A DNA stretch of 64,000 nt from Trabulsiella odontotermitis. GTDB taxonomy: Bacteria > Pseudomonadota > Gammaproteobacteria > Enterobacterales > Enterobacteriaceae. The notes under the pieces are model-generated. The model was not told where the DNA came from. It did not search any database and was given only the letters and a program-made list of their open reading frames with translations. Shown here piece by piece: positions 8,280 through 17,386 of the stretch. Numbering within the stretch: position 1 is the stretch's first letter; each line of letters opens with the position of its first letter. Made by a program: the position numbers and the translations under genes. The stretch is from contig NZ_CP125781.1 of NCBI RefSeq assembly GCF_030053895.1, forward strand, positions 4,216,001-4,280,000, written 5' to 3'.

Positions 8280-8846
8280 TTACTTCACGCGGGATACGTA
8301 TTCGCCAGAACGGGTATCCACTTTGATGACTTCGCCAATCTGGACGAACAGCGGCACTTTCACCACAGCGCCGGTGCTCAGGGTTGCCGGTTTGCCGCCG
8401 GTACCTGCGGTATCACCTTTCAGGCCAGGATCGGTCTCAACGATTTCCAGCTCGACGAAGTTCGGCGGGGTCACGGAGATAGGCTGACCGTTCCACAGGG
8501 TCACGATACACTCAGCCTGGTCCAGCAGCCATTTTGCGTTATCACCAACGGCTTTCGCATCTGCAGCCAGCTGCTCGAAAGTCTCGTTGTTCATGAAATG
8601 ATAGAATTCGCCGTCGTTGTACAGGAAGGTCAGGTTCATATCGACAACGTCTGCGCCTTCGGCAGAATCAGTAGACTTGAAGGTTTTCTCTACGCGGGTA
8701 CCGGTCAGCAGGCGGCGCAGTTTAACGCGCGCAAATGCCTGGCCTTTACCGGGTTTCACGAATTCACTGGATTCGACCGCATAAGGTTCGCCGTCCATCA
8801 TGATTTTAAGACCGGCACGAAAATCGTTGCTATAGTAAGTCGCCAT
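8280..8846 (-). CDS. efp: Translation elongation factor P
   Basis: EF-P binds between the P and E sites of the ribosome and relieves stalling at polyproline stretches. The 188-residue protein has the usual three beta domains. Lys34 in 'EFVKPGKGQAFARVK' is the residue that receives beta-lysine from EpmA/EpmB. The C-terminal domain ends in 'VIKVDTRSGEYVSRVK'. It is divergent from epmB, with 41 bp between start codons, the normal enteric layout. Its two modifying enzymes are in this window; the hydroxylase EpmC is not. Confidence 0.98.
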   Translation of the reverse strand: MATYYSNDFRAGLKIMMDGEPYAVESSEFVKPGKGQAFARVKLRRLLTGTRVEKTFKSTDSAEGADVVDMNLTFLYNDGEFYHFMNNETFEQLAADAKAVGDNAKWLLDQAECIVTLWNGQPISVTPPNFVELEIVETDPGLKGDTAGTGGKPATLSTGAVVKVPLFVQIGEVIKVDTRSGEYVSRVK

Positions 8847-8887
8847 AAGGCCCTCTGAATTTGAAAACTTGGTAGCTTAGCCAAAAA

Positions 8888-9916
8888 ATGGCAGACATTG
8901 TAACCCTAAACACCCTTTCCAGAGAAGATTGGTTATCGCAACTTGCCGATGTTGTAACCAATCCGGATGAACTTCTGCGTCTTTTAAATGTAGACGCTGA
9001 TGCACAGTTGTTGGCCGGACGGGACGCAAAACGCCTGTTCCCGCTGCGTGTTCCGCGTGCGTTCATCGCCCGCATGGAGAAGGGAAACCCCAACGATCCG
9101 CTTTTGCGTCAGGTACTTACCTCAGAAGAGGAGTTTGTCGCCGCCCCTGGTTTCTCCACCGATCCGCTGGAAGAACAACACAGCGTAGTTCCCGGACTGC
9201 TGCACAAATACCAGAACCGGGCATTGCTGCTGGTAAAAGGCGGTTGCGCGGTAAATTGTCGTTATTGTTTCCGTCGGCACTTTCCCTACGCCGACAATCA
9301 GGGCAACAAGCGCAACTGGCAGACCGCGATGGCGTATATTGAGTCTCACCCGGAGCTGGATGAGATCATTTTCTCCGGCGGCGATCCGCTCATGGCGAAA
9401 GATCATGAAATGGACTGGCTGTTGACACAACTGGAGGCGATCCCGCACGTGAAGCGCTTACGCATTCACTCGCGCCTGCCGGTGGTCATTCCTGCGCGCA
9501 TTACGGACGCGCTCACGGCCCGCTTTGCACGCTCTTCGCTGCAGATATTGCTGGTCAACCACATTAACCACGCCAACGAAATTGACGATACGTTCCGTGC
9601 CGCAATGGCCCGACTGCGCGAAGCGAAGGTGACGCTGCTGAACCAGAGCGTGCTGCTGCGCGGCGTGAACGATAACGCCAGAACGCTGGCCGATCTCAGC
9701 AACGCGCTGTTCGATGCGGGTGTCATGCCCTATTACCTTCATGTGCTCGATAAAGTACAGGGCGCCGCGCACTTCCTGGTCAGCGATGACGAAGCCCGCC
9801 GTATCGTCCGCGAACTGCTGACGCTGGTCTCAGGCTACATGGTGCCAAGACTGGCGCGGGAAATCGGCGGAGAGCCGAGCAAAACGCCGCTCGATCTCCA
9901 GCTTCGCCAGCAATAA
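8888..9916 (+). CDS. epmB: L-lysine 2,3-aminomutase EpmB
   Basis: EpmB (YjeK) is a radical-SAM, PLP-dependent aminomutase that converts L-lysine to (R)-beta-lysine for attachment to EF-P. At 342 residues it matches the E. coli length. The radical-SAM cluster motif 'CAVNCRYCF' gives Cys120, Cys124 and Cys127, and 'IFSGGDPLM' is the SAM-contact segment. The C-terminal 'GGEPSKTPLDLQ' is conserved in the short EpmB branch. It starts 41 bp from efp on the opposite strand, so the two genes share a promoter region. Confidence 0.97.
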   Translation: MADIVTLNTLSREDWLSQLADVVTNPDELLRLLNVDADAQLLAGRDAKRLFPLRVPRAFIARMEKGNPNDPLLRQVLTSEEEFVAAPGFSTDPLEEQHSVVPGLLHKYQNRALLLVKGGCAVNCRYCFRRHFPYADNQGNKRNWQTAMAYIESHPELDEIIFSGGDPLMAKDHEMDWLLTQLEAIPHVKRLRIHSRLPVVIPARITDALTARFARSSLQILLVNHINHANEIDDTFRAAMARLREAKVTLLNQSVLLRGVNDNARTLADLSNALFDAGVMPYYLHVLDKVQGAAHFLVSDDEARRIVRELLTLVSGYMVPRLAREIGGEPSKTPLDLQLRQQ

Positions 9917-10087
9917 CCACCCACTGCTTTTTGCAAAAATAAATTCATGGGAAATTCTTCCATGAATTTATTTTGCATCCCGCTTCAATATGCTATTTTA
10001 CCGTCACTGTAATACAGTATCACTTCATTAATTTAATCTATATATAACGCCTACATTATTTATTTAAATAATGTTCAGGGAGTAACC

Positions 10088-10939
10088 ATGCTGCTCATGA
10101 TAAAAGGAATTAACACTGGTGTTATTCGTCACGATAATAACTTTCTGGCTCTTGCGCTCAAAGTTAAATATCAAAGAAATAAAGAGGCGATATTTTTCTT
10201 TCCGCCGCTGGTTCTGAGAGACGTGTTGATTGCGCTCGAACACCGTCTCTTTCAGCACGCCAGCCTTACCGGCTTGCCGCAGGAGCAGCTGGAAAGAGCA
10301 AAACGCAGCGCCGTGAAGAAGATGCACGGCCATATTCCTGAACTGACCGGGCCAGAGCTTGCGCAGGCGGATATTTCACGGCGTGTGGAATCTGTCGCGT
10401 TGACAGAAAATAGTGAAAGCCGTTTATTATTCACGTTAACGATGAATGACGAAGCGCAAACGCAATTATGCGTTGAAGAAACACAAATTGAACTGCTGGT
10501 CATTGCCATCGTTCAGGCGATTAATAATGCAGGAATGCATGAACTGGCGATACGCCTTTCCTCGCTACTCGATTTCCTGCCATTATATGATGTGGATTGC
10601 CGTGAAACGGGCGAACTGGAATATGACAGCTACGATCAACCCGACTGGAAACAGACGCTGTTCAGCCACTATCTGGCGTTGATATACCGGTTTTCTGATC
10701 ATGAGGGCAAAGACTTCACCTGCGGCGCAGTCATTAAAACGCGCAGCAACCCGGATTCCGAAGAGGCAAAAGCGATATCACGCCGGTTGATGAATTTCAG
10801 CCCACGGCTGAGTAAACTGAAAGGTCGTGCCTGTCAGGTCTTTATTCGCGCCATCCCTCACACGCCACAACAGGCATTGAGTCTGGAGCAGTGTTTACGC
10901 GCACTGCATCACCTGCGGGCCAGCATTCCGCAAAACTAA
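10088..10939 (+). CDS. yjeJ: Uncharacterised protein YjeJ
   Basis: A 283-residue soluble protein recognisable as the YjeJ family by its start 'IKGINTGVIRHDNNFLALALK' and by 'NAGMHELAIRLSSLLDFLPLYDVDCRETG' in the middle. No signal peptide or membrane segment is seen, and the function is unknown. The start at 10088 has an agggag site 5 nt upstream; a second Met three codons on is the other option. The N-terminal third differs from E. coli more than the rest. The 170 bp upstream are AT-rich with no gene. Confidence 0.88.
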   Translation: MLLMIKGINTGVIRHDNNFLALALKVKYQRNKEAIFFFPPLVLRDVLIALEHRLFQHASLTGLPQEQLERAKRSAVKKMHGHIPELTGPELAQADISRRVESVALTENSESRLLFTLTMNDEAQTQLCVEETQIELLVIAIVQAINNAGMHELAIRLSSLLDFLPLYDVDCRETGELEYDSYDQPDWKQTLFSHYLALIYRFSDHEGKDFTCGAVIKTRSNPDSEEAKAISRRLMNFSPRLSKLKGRACQVFIRAIPHTPQQALSLEQCLRALHHLRASIPQN

Positions 10940-10955
10940 CGGCGAACAGTAACCG

Positions 10956-10982
10956 ATGCGCCCTCAAGCGTGAGAGGGCGCA
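10956..10982. terminator. Hairpin between yjeJ and yjeI
   Basis: The inverted repeat tgcgccctc / gagggcgca lies between the convergent ends of yjeJ and yjeI. There is no long T-run on either side, so it is a likely but not certain shared terminator. Confidence 0.55.
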
Positions 10983-11002
10983 GCATCTGCATTACCCAAA
11001 AA

Positions 11003-11356
11003 TCAGTTCGGGCATTTATAAACCTGACCAATCATCTCGCTGTCGGTCGGCACAAAGCTTGAGAGCATGCCTTGCGTCGGGCTGCTGACGCCATAAATCA
11101 CATTGCCGCCCATTACCGCGGCCTGGTTACGCAGCGCGTTTGCCGCACCGCGCATAGAGCCGCCCTCTTCGCCATGCTGACCAGAGAGCCAGTTGCTCTG
11201 CTTACCGGTCGCCGTTCCTAACAGCTGACAATCCGCCGCCGGTTTATCTTCAACAAAGCGAACGTTCTGCCCGCCTGCGGTCAGTTCACTGCTGGAACTG
11301 CAACCTGCCAGCAGCAACGCGGCACCGACGATCCCTGCACAGACTTTTACGCGCAT
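11003..11356 (-). CDS. yjeI: DUF4156 lipoprotein YjeI
   Basis: A 117-residue predicted lipoprotein. The start at 11356 ('MRVKVCAGIVGAALLLAGCS') gives a textbook lipobox 'LLAGC', and the following 'GTATGKQSNWLSGQHGEEGG' and 'GMLSSFVPTDSEMIGQVYKC' are the family core. An upstream in-frame Met at 11386 would place ten polar residues before the signal and is rejected. Function unknown; it probably sits in the outer membrane because the residue after Cys is Ser. Confidence 0.92.
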   Translation of the reverse strand: MRVKVCAGIVGAALLLAGCSSSSELTAGGQNVRFVEDKPAADCQLLGTATGKQSNWLSGQHGEEGGSMRGAANALRNQAAVMGGNVIYGVSSPTQGMLSSFVPTDSEMIGQVYKCPN

Positions 11357-11429
11357 GTTATTCCTCGTTATCAATGAGCTGGACACAACTTGTCCGTGTT
11401 GAACGTTATACTAAAAAGATGACCAAAAG

Positions 11430-11463
11430 AAAAACCCCCAGCCATTTCTGACCGGGGGTTTTT
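11430..11463 (-). terminator. groSL operon terminator
   Basis: A strong stem (aaaaaccccc / gggggttttt) separated by a 14-nt loop lies about 75 nt downstream of the groL stop on the minus strand. Its A/T flanks would also serve the plus strand. Confidence 0.85.
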
Positions 11464-11535
11464 CAATTCTCTGTGACAGAGTGAGCACCCAACGCATCTG
11501 CAGCCTGAAGGATGCCGGGTGCGAGGGGGGCATGA

Positions 11536-13182
11536 TTACATCATGCCGCCCATACCACCCATGCCACCCATACCGCCAGCAGCACCTAAGTCAGGCGCAT
11601 CGCCTTTCGGCAGGTCGGTCACCATGCACTCGGTGGTGATCATCAGACCAGCCACAGAGGCCGCATACTGCAGCGCAGAACGGGTCACTTTGGTTGGATC
11701 CAGGATACCGAAGTCGATCATGTTGCCGTATTCTTCAGTAGCGGCGTTGTAACCGTAGTTACCTTCACCCGCTTTTACCGCGTTCGCCACAACAGACGGC
11801 TCTTCACCGGCGTTGGACACGATCTGACGCAGCGGCGCTTCCATTGCGCGCAGCGCAACTTTGATACCGACGTTCTGATCTTCGTTCTGAGCAGTCAGGT
11901 GAGCCAGTTTCGCTGCAACGCGAACCAGCGCCACGCCACCACCGGCAACCACGCCTTCTTCTACCGCCGCACGGGTCGCGTGCAGGGCGTCGTCAACGCG
12001 TGCTTTCTTCTCTTTCATTTCCACTTCAGTCGCTGCACCAACTTTGATGACAGCAACGCCGCCTGCCAGTTTCGCTACGCGCTCCTGCAGTTTTTCGCGG
12101 TCGTAATCAGAAGTCGCTTCTTCGATTTGTTTGCGGATCTGACCAACACGGCCCTGAATAGCCGCTTCGTCGCCCACGCCATCGATGATGGTGGTGGTGT
12201 CTTTGTTGATCACAACGCGTTTAGCCTGGCCAAGATCTTCCAGGGTCGCTTTTTCCAGCTCCATACCGATCTCTTCAGAGATGACGGTACCGCCAGTCAG
12301 GGTAGCGATATCCTGCAGCATCGCTTTACGACGGTCGCCGAAGCCCGGTGCTTTCACCGCAGCCACTTTCACGATACCGCGCATGGTGTTAACCACCAGC
12401 GTCGCCAGTGCTTCGCCTTCAACGTCTTCAGCGATGATCACCAGCGGCTTGCCTGCTTTCGCAACAGCTTCCAGCACTGGCAGCATTTCGCGGATGTTGG
12501 AGATTTTTTTATCAGCCAGCAGGATGAACGGGCTTTCCAGTTCTACGGCGCCAGTTTCCGGCTTGTTGATGAAGTAAGGAGAGAGATAACCGCGGTCGAA
12601 CTGCATACCTTCAACTACGTCCAGTTCGTCTTCCAGGCCAGTACCGTCTTCAACGGTGATCACGCCTTCTTTACCGACTTTGTCCATCGCTTCTGCGATC
12701 AGTTTACCTACGGTTTCGTCGGAGTTCGCGGAGATAGTCCCTACCTGAGCGATGGCTTTAGAGTCAGAGCACGGTACGGACAGTGCTTTCAGTTCTTCAA
12801 CCGCAGCAACGACGGCTTTGTCGATACCACGTTTCAGATCCATCGGGTTCATGCCCGCCGCAACGGCTTTCAGACCTTCTGCGATGATGGCCTGCGCCAG
12901 AACGGTAGCGGTGGTGGTACCGTCGCCTGCAGCGTCGTTCGCTTTAGAGGCAACTTCTTTCACCATCTGTGCACCCATGTTTTCGAACTTGTCTTCCAGT
13001 TCGATTTCACGTGCTACGGAAACGCCATCTTTGGTGATGGTCGGTGCACCGAAAGATTTATCCAGAACCACGTTACGGCCTTTCGGGCCGAGGGTAACTT
13101 TCACTGCATCTGCCAGTACGTTTACGCCGCGGAGCATTTTCACACGAGCGTCGTTACCGAATTTTACGTCTTTAGCTGCCAT
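11536..13182 (-). CDS. groL: Chaperonin GroEL
   Basis: GroEL is the 60-kDa ATP-dependent folding chamber, a double heptameric ring. The 548-residue protein has the nucleotide-binding 'GDGTTTATVLA' (residues about 86-96), the group I signature 'AAVEEGVVAGGGVAL' and the C-terminal Gly-Gly-Met repeat tail. It lies 30 bp downstream of groS and shares its heat-shock promoter. A 501-residue antisense frame across this gene is a by-product of its codon usage and is not reported as a gene. Confidence 0.99.
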   Translation of the reverse strand: MAAKDVKFGNDARVKMLRGVNVLADAVKVTLGPKGRNVVLDKSFGAPTITKDGVSVAREIELEDKFENMGAQMVKEVASKANDAAGDGTTTATVLAQAIIAEGLKAVAAGMNPMDLKRGIDKAVVAAVEELKALSVPCSDSKAIAQVGTISANSDETVGKLIAEAMDKVGKEGVITVEDGTGLEDELDVVEGMQFDRGYLSPYFINKPETGAVELESPFILLADKKISNIREMLPVLEAVAKAGKPLVIIAEDVEGEALATLVVNTMRGIVKVAAVKAPGFGDRRKAMLQDIATLTGGTVISEEIGMELEKATLEDLGQAKRVVINKDTTTIIDGVGDEAAIQGRVGQIRKQIEEATSDYDREKLQERVAKLAGGVAVIKVGAATEVEMKEKKARVDDALHATRAAVEEGVVAGGGVALVRVAAKLAHLTAQNEDQNVGIKVALRAMEAPLRQIVSNAGEEPSVVANAVKAGEGNYGYNAATEEYGNMIDFGILDPTKVTRSALQYAASVAGLMITTECMVTDLPKGDAPDLGAAGGMGGMGGMGGMM

Positions 13183-13212
13183 GTTCTTATTTCCTCAAAT
13201 TCTCGTGCGGAA

Positions 13213-13506
13213 TTACGCTTCAACAATTGCCAGAATGTCGCTTTCAGACATGATCAACACTTCTTCATTGTCGATCTTCTCAGATTTCACACCGTAGCCA
13301 TCATTGAAAATCACGATGTCGCCGACTTTAACGTCCAGTGGCTGCACAGTACCATTTTCCAGGATGCGGCCCTTACCGACAGCGATGATTTCGCCACGCG
13401 TTGATTTACCTGCTGCAGAACCGGTCAGAACGATGCCGCCAGCGGATTTAGATTCAACTTCTTTACGTTTGACGATCACACGATCATGTAACGGACGAAT
13501 ACTCAT
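13213..13506 (-). CDS. groS: Co-chaperonin GroES
   Basis: GroES is the heptameric lid of the GroEL folding chamber. The 97-residue protein begins 'MSIRPLHDRVIVKRKEVESK' and includes the mobile loop 'KSAGGIVLTGSAAGKSTRGE' that docks on GroEL. It is the first gene of the groSL operon, behind an aaaggagag ribosome site. Confidence 0.99.
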   Translation of the reverse strand: MSIRPLHDRVIVKRKEVESKSAGGIVLTGSAAGKSTRGEIIAVGKGRILENGTVQPLDVKVGDIVIFNDGYGVKSEKIDNEEVLIMSESDILAIVEA

Positions 13507-13586
13507 TGATAGCTCTCCTTTGAGAAAGTCATTATCAGTTATGGATGGCGCCGGGCCGTAAACGGTTTTCCGGCTAGTGACCAGAG

Positions 13587-13618
13587 AGATGGGGATAAGT
13601 TTTTAGGCCTTCAAGGGG
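13587..13618 (-). promoter_or_regulatory. Sigma-32 heat-shock promoter of groSL
   Basis: On the minus strand ccccttgaa (-35 region) is followed after about 15 bp by ccccatct (-10 region), close to the sigma-32 pattern CTTGAA...CCCCAT. It lies about 80-110 bp before the groS start codon, as in E. coli. Confidence 0.9.
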
Positions 13619-13763
13619 CAACAGGAAAAAAATTTTTCTTAATGTTTCAGAGATCCCATTTCATTGCACTGAAGAAAGAAATATCCGCTTAAAGCCTGAG
13701 GCCAATGGGATGTGATACGCTTTATCTTCTTTGTTTTTTGCAGGACCTGGGTGGTCGATTAGC

Positions 13764-15008
13764 ATGGGTGGATTAAAGCAGGAGCTTGGTCTCGCGCAAG
13801 GGATTGGTTTGCTGGCAACATCGCTGTTGGGGACCGGCGTTTTTGCTGTTCCGGCGCTGGCGGCACTGGTTTCCGGGGATAACAGCCTGTGGGCCTGGCC
13901 GGTGCTTATCGTTCTGGTTTTCCCCGTCGCCATTGTGTTCGCTATTCTCGGACGTCATTTTCCCAGCGCCGGCGGCGTGGCGCACTTCGTCGGGCTGGCG
14001 TTCGGCCCTCGTCTGGAAAGGGTCACCGGCTGGCTGTTTCTCTCGGTCATTCCTGTCGGTTTACCGGCTGCCCTGCACATCGCTACTGGCTTTGGTCAGG
14101 CGCTGTTTGGCTGGCATGATGAGCAACTGCTGTTTGCGGAGTTCGGCACGCTGGCGATTGTCTGGTGGGTGGGCTCTCGCGGCGCCAGCTCCAGCGCCAA
14201 TTTGCAAACGGTAGTCGCTGTGCTCATCGTCGCGCTCATCGCCGCCATCTGGTATTCCGGCGGTCTTTCCGTCGCGGCGATCCCCTTCCCGGCGGTCAAT
14301 GAAATCAACGTCCCGCAGCTGTTTTCCGCCCTGTCGGTGATGTTCTGGTGCTTTGTCGGGCTGGAAGCCTTCGCGCATCTGGCGTCGGAATTTAAAAACC
14401 CGGAGCGGGACTTCCCGCGTGCGCTGATGATCGGCCTGCTGCTGGCCGGCACCGTTTACTGGGCCTGTACGGTCGTCGTGCTGCATTTCAACGCTTATAG
14501 CGCGGATCGCGCGGCGGCGGCCTCGCTTCCGGGAATTGTCGTTGACCTGTTCGGCGTTAAGGCCTTGTGGATTGCCTGCGTGATCGGGTATCTCGCCTGC
14601 TTCGCCAGCCTGAACATTTATATTCAAAGCTTCGCCCGTCTGGTGTGGTCGCAGGCGATGTACTCACCGCAAAGCCGCCTCGCCAGGCTCTCCCGTCGGC
14701 ATCTGCCGATCAACGCGCTGAACGCTGTGCTGGCCTGCTGCGCGCTGAGCTCGCTCTGCGTCTACTGGCTGAAAATCAATCTCGATGCGCTCATCGTCTA
14801 CGCCAACGGTATTTTTATCATCATCTATTTGCTGTGCATGGTGGCGGGGTGTCGGCTGCTGACAGGGAAATACAAACTGCTGGCGGCGGTTGGCGGCGCG
14901 CTGTGTCTGCTGTTACTGGTGATGGTGGGCTGGAAGAGTCTCTACGCCATTATCATGCTGGTCGTGCTGTGGTTCGTGTTACCGAAGCGTATAAAAATGC
15001 CCGGCTGA
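13764..15008 (+). CDS. yjeH: L-methionine/branched-chain amino acid exporter YjeH
   Basis: YjeH is an APC-superfamily inner-membrane exporter of methionine and branched-chain amino acids. The start at 13764 ('MGGLKQELGLAQGIGLLATS') gives 414 residues and matches the family; the upstream Met at 13731 would add 11 unrelated residues. About 11-12 hydrophobic segments are visible, with the APC motif 'SLLGTGVFAVPALAAL' in the first helix and 'FWCFVGLEAFAHLASEFKNPERDFPRA' in the sixth. It is convergent with fxsA and separated from it by a hairpin. Confidence 0.94.
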   Translation: MGGLKQELGLAQGIGLLATSLLGTGVFAVPALAALVSGDNSLWAWPVLIVLVFPVAIVFAILGRHFPSAGGVAHFVGLAFGPRLERVTGWLFLSVIPVGLPAALHIATGFGQALFGWHDEQLLFAEFGTLAIVWWVGSRGASSSANLQTVVAVLIVALIAAIWYSGGLSVAAIPFPAVNEINVPQLFSALSVMFWCFVGLEAFAHLASEFKNPERDFPRALMIGLLLAGTVYWACTVVVLHFNAYSADRAAAASLPGIVVDLFGVKALWIACVIGYLACFASLNIYIQSFARLVWSQAMYSPQSRLARLSRRHLPINALNAVLACCALSSLCVYWLKINLDALIVYANGIFIIIYLLCMVAGCRLLTGKYKLLAAVGGALCLLLLVMVGWKSLYAIIMLVVLWFVLPKRIKMPG

Positions 15009-15018
15009 GTGCCGGGCA
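14995..15018. terminator. Hairpin between yjeH and fxsA
   Basis: The inverted repeat tgcccggc / gccgggca spans the yjeH stop and lies just ahead of the fxsA stop, placed to end both convergent transcripts. Confidence 0.6.
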
Positions 15019-15025
15019 GTTACTG

Positions 15026-15496
15026 TCAGCGGTCGTCTTTATGGTCGAGGCGATCGCGATCGTCATCTTTGCGCTGATATTCCCCTTCAAAGGTGTTTCC
15101 TCCGTCATTTCCGCCGCTAAAACCGCCAGCGGACATCGCGGAAAAACGCAGGTAAGGCATCAGTTTCACCGTCAGATGGTTCTGTACTGGCGGCAGCAAC
15201 AGCAGCAGCCCCAGGAAATCGGTGAAGAAACCCGGCAACAGCAGTAACAGACCAGCGATGATGATCGACACGCTTTTAATCATCTCTGCTGCCGGGCTCT
15301 CACCCGCCGCCATTTTCTGCTGCATCAGCATGAAGTTCTTGAAGCCCTGGTTACGCACCAGCGACATCCCGATCACGGAAGTGAAAATCACCAGCACCAG
15401 CGTCAGCAGGACGCCCAGGGTATGGGCCACCTGGATAAAAATAGATATCTCAACGTAAACGTAGAGAAAGAAGGCAATAAACGGTATCCAGCGCAC
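15026..15496 (-). CDS. fxsA: Membrane protein FxsA
   Basis: FxsA is an inner-membrane protein that in E. coli counteracts exclusion of phage T7 by the F factor when overproduced. The start is GTG 15496 ('RWIPFIAFFLYVYVEISIF' follows) with an aaaggag site, giving 156 residues; the longer frame to 15640 lacks a ribosome site and homology. Several hydrophobic segments fill residues 5-110, including 'AEMIKSVSIIIAGLLLLLPGFF'. The C-terminal tail is glycine-rich then charged ('RKDDDRDRLDHKDDR'). Confidence 0.93.
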   Translation of the reverse strand: MRWIPFIAFFLYVYVEISIFIQVAHTLGVLLTLVLVIFTSVIGMSLVRNQGFKNFMLMQQKMAAGESPAAEMIKSVSIIIAGLLLLLPGFFTDFLGLLLLLPPVQNHLTVKLMPYLRFSAMSAGGFSGGNDGGNTFEGEYQRKDDDRDRLDHKDDR

Positions 15497-15832
15497 TGGC
15501 TTCTCCTTTAAAAATAGGGGCGATGTCGCCACTGCCGGTATGGGTTTGCGATTCGCATTGACTTGTAGTGGTGGTGAAGTGGCGGATTTCAAGCGGTTCG
15601 CAACGTTATTTTTGCCGAAAATCATAAAGCGGTGACTCATTTCACAGATTAATGATTCTTATGCGAAACAAGCCACAATAAGTGATCCAGATTACTGCAA
15701 TTCGCTATCATCAGCATATGATCGTGGGCACCAGACCGATTAAGGAAATAATCGTCGGTCAGAAAACGCACATAGTCTCATTAATTTTGTGTGTTTGGTG
15801 AATTCATTGGCAGCTTGAAAAAGAAGGTTCAC

Positions 15833-17269
15833 ATGTTAAACAACATTCGTATCGAAGAAGATTTGTTGGGCACCAGGGAAGTTCCAGCGGACGCATATTA
15901 TGGGGTCCACACTCTGAGAGCGATTGAAAACTTCTACATCAGCAACAGCAAAATCAGCGACATTCCTGAGTTTGTACGTGGCATGGTGATGGTTAAGAAA
16001 GCCGCTGCGCTGGCTAACAAGGAACTGCACACCATTCCTAAAGGCATCGCGAACGCCATTATTGCCGCATGTGACGAAGTTCTGAATAACGGAAAATGCA
16101 TGGATCAGTTCCCGGTTGACGTCTACCAGGGCGGCGCAGGAACCTCCGTAAACATGAATACCAATGAGGTGCTGGCAAACATCGGTCTGGAACTGATGGG
16201 ACACCAGAAAGGTGAATACCAGTACCTGAATCCGAACGATCACGTCAACAAATGCCAGTCGACGAACGATGCGTACCCGACCGGCTTCCGTATTGCGGTT
16301 TACGCGTCCATTCTCAAACTGGTCGACGCGGTGAATCAACTGGGCGATGGTTTCCAGAATAAAGCCGTTGAATTCCAGGACATCCTCAAAATGGGTCGTA
16401 CCCAGTTGCAGGATGCGGTACCGATGACCCTCGGTCAGGAATTCCACGCCTTTAACGTTCTGCTGAACGAAGAGACCAAAAACATTCTGCGTACCTCTGA
16501 ATTGCTGCTGGAAGTTAACCTCGGCGCAACGGCGATCGGTACCCGTCTGAACACGCCGGATGGCTATCAGCACCTGGCGGTGCAAAAGCTGGCCGAAGTC
16601 AGCAACCTGGCGGTGATTCCGGCAGAAGATCTGATTGAAGCCACGTCTGACTGCGGCGCTTATGTCATGGTTCACAGTGCGCTGAAACGTCTGGCGGTGA
16701 AACTGTCCAAGATTTGTAACGACCTGCGCCTGCTCTCTTCGGGTCCGCGTGCGGGTCTGAACGAAATCAACCTGCCGGAACTGCAGGCAGGCTCCTCTAT
16801 CATGCCAGCGAAAGTGAACCCGGTGGTGCCGGAAGTGGTCAACCAGGTGTGCTTTAAAGTTATCGGTAACGACACGACCGTCACCATGGCCTCTGAAGCC
16901 GGTCAGCTGCAGTTGAACGTGATGGAGCCAGTGATTGGCGAAGCGATGTTTGAATCCATTCACATCCTTACCAACGCCTGCTACAACCTGCTGGAAAAAT
17001 GCATTAACGGTATTACCGCGAACAAAGAGGTGTGCGAAGGTTTCGTCTACAACTCTATCGGTATCGTCACCTACCTCAACCCGTTCATCGGTCACCACAA
17101 TGGCGACATTGTCGGTAAAATCTGTGCCGAAACCGGTAAGAGCGTCCGTGAAGTGGTGCTGGAACGCGGTCTTTTGACCGAAGCCGAACTGGATGACATC
17201 TTCTCTCCGCAGAACCTGATGCATCCGGCATACAAAGCAAAACGTTATACAGACGAAAATGAACAGTAA
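15833..17269 (+). CDS. aspA: Aspartate ammonia-lyase AspA
   Basis: AspA converts L-aspartate to fumarate and ammonia, feeding fumarate respiration by the frd genes upstream. It is 478 residues from ATG 15833 ('MLNNIRIEEDLLGTREVPAD'); the open frame further upstream is untranslated leader. The fumarase/aspartase signature 'GSSIMPAKVNP' is present, as is 'TNDAYPTGFRIAV'. Residues 160-270 differ more from E. coli than the flanks. The gene is paired with dcuA, which exchanges aspartate for succinate. A 487-residue antisense frame is an artefact. Confidence 0.98.
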   Translation: MLNNIRIEEDLLGTREVPADAYYGVHTLRAIENFYISNSKISDIPEFVRGMVMVKKAAALANKELHTIPKGIANAIIAACDEVLNNGKCMDQFPVDVYQGGAGTSVNMNTNEVLANIGLELMGHQKGEYQYLNPNDHVNKCQSTNDAYPTGFRIAVYASILKLVDAVNQLGDGFQNKAVEFQDILKMGRTQLQDAVPMTLGQEFHAFNVLLNEETKNILRTSELLLEVNLGATAIGTRLNTPDGYQHLAVQKLAEVSNLAVIPAEDLIEATSDCGAYVMVHSALKRLAVKLSKICNDLRLLSSGPRAGLNEINLPELQAGSSIMPAKVNPVVPEVVNQVCFKVIGNDTTVTMASEAGQLQLNVMEPVIGEAMFESIHILTNACYNLLEKCINGITANKEVCEGFVYNSIGIVTYLNPFIGHHNGDIVGKICAETGKSVREVVLERGLLTEAELDDIFSPQNLMHPAYKAKRYTDENEQ

Positions 17270-17290
17270 TTTTAGTTCAGAGTAAAATGA

Positions 17291-17328
17291 GAGAGGCATG
17301 TCAGAAATGACATGCCTTTCTCGCTTTT
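17291..17328 (+). terminator. aspA terminator or attenuator before dcuA
   Basis: A stem gagaggcatgtca / tgacatgcctttctc with a gaaa loop and a gctttt tail follows aspA by 21 nt. It would allow partial read-through into dcuA 59 nt further on. Confidence 0.8.
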
Positions 17329-17386
17329 ATTGGATACTAAAACACAACATTTAATTATCCAACGCTCAACAATCAAGGAAGCAGTT

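Noticed and set aside
11899..13404. 501-residue open frame antisense to groL/groS
   Set aside because: It mirrors the strongly biased codon use of groEL, has no ribosome site or recognisable sequence, and lies fully opposite two essential genes.
15836..17299. 487-residue open frame antisense to aspA
   Set aside because: Same cause as above; composition is His/Phe/Val-rich in the way expected of a reverse-strand shadow.
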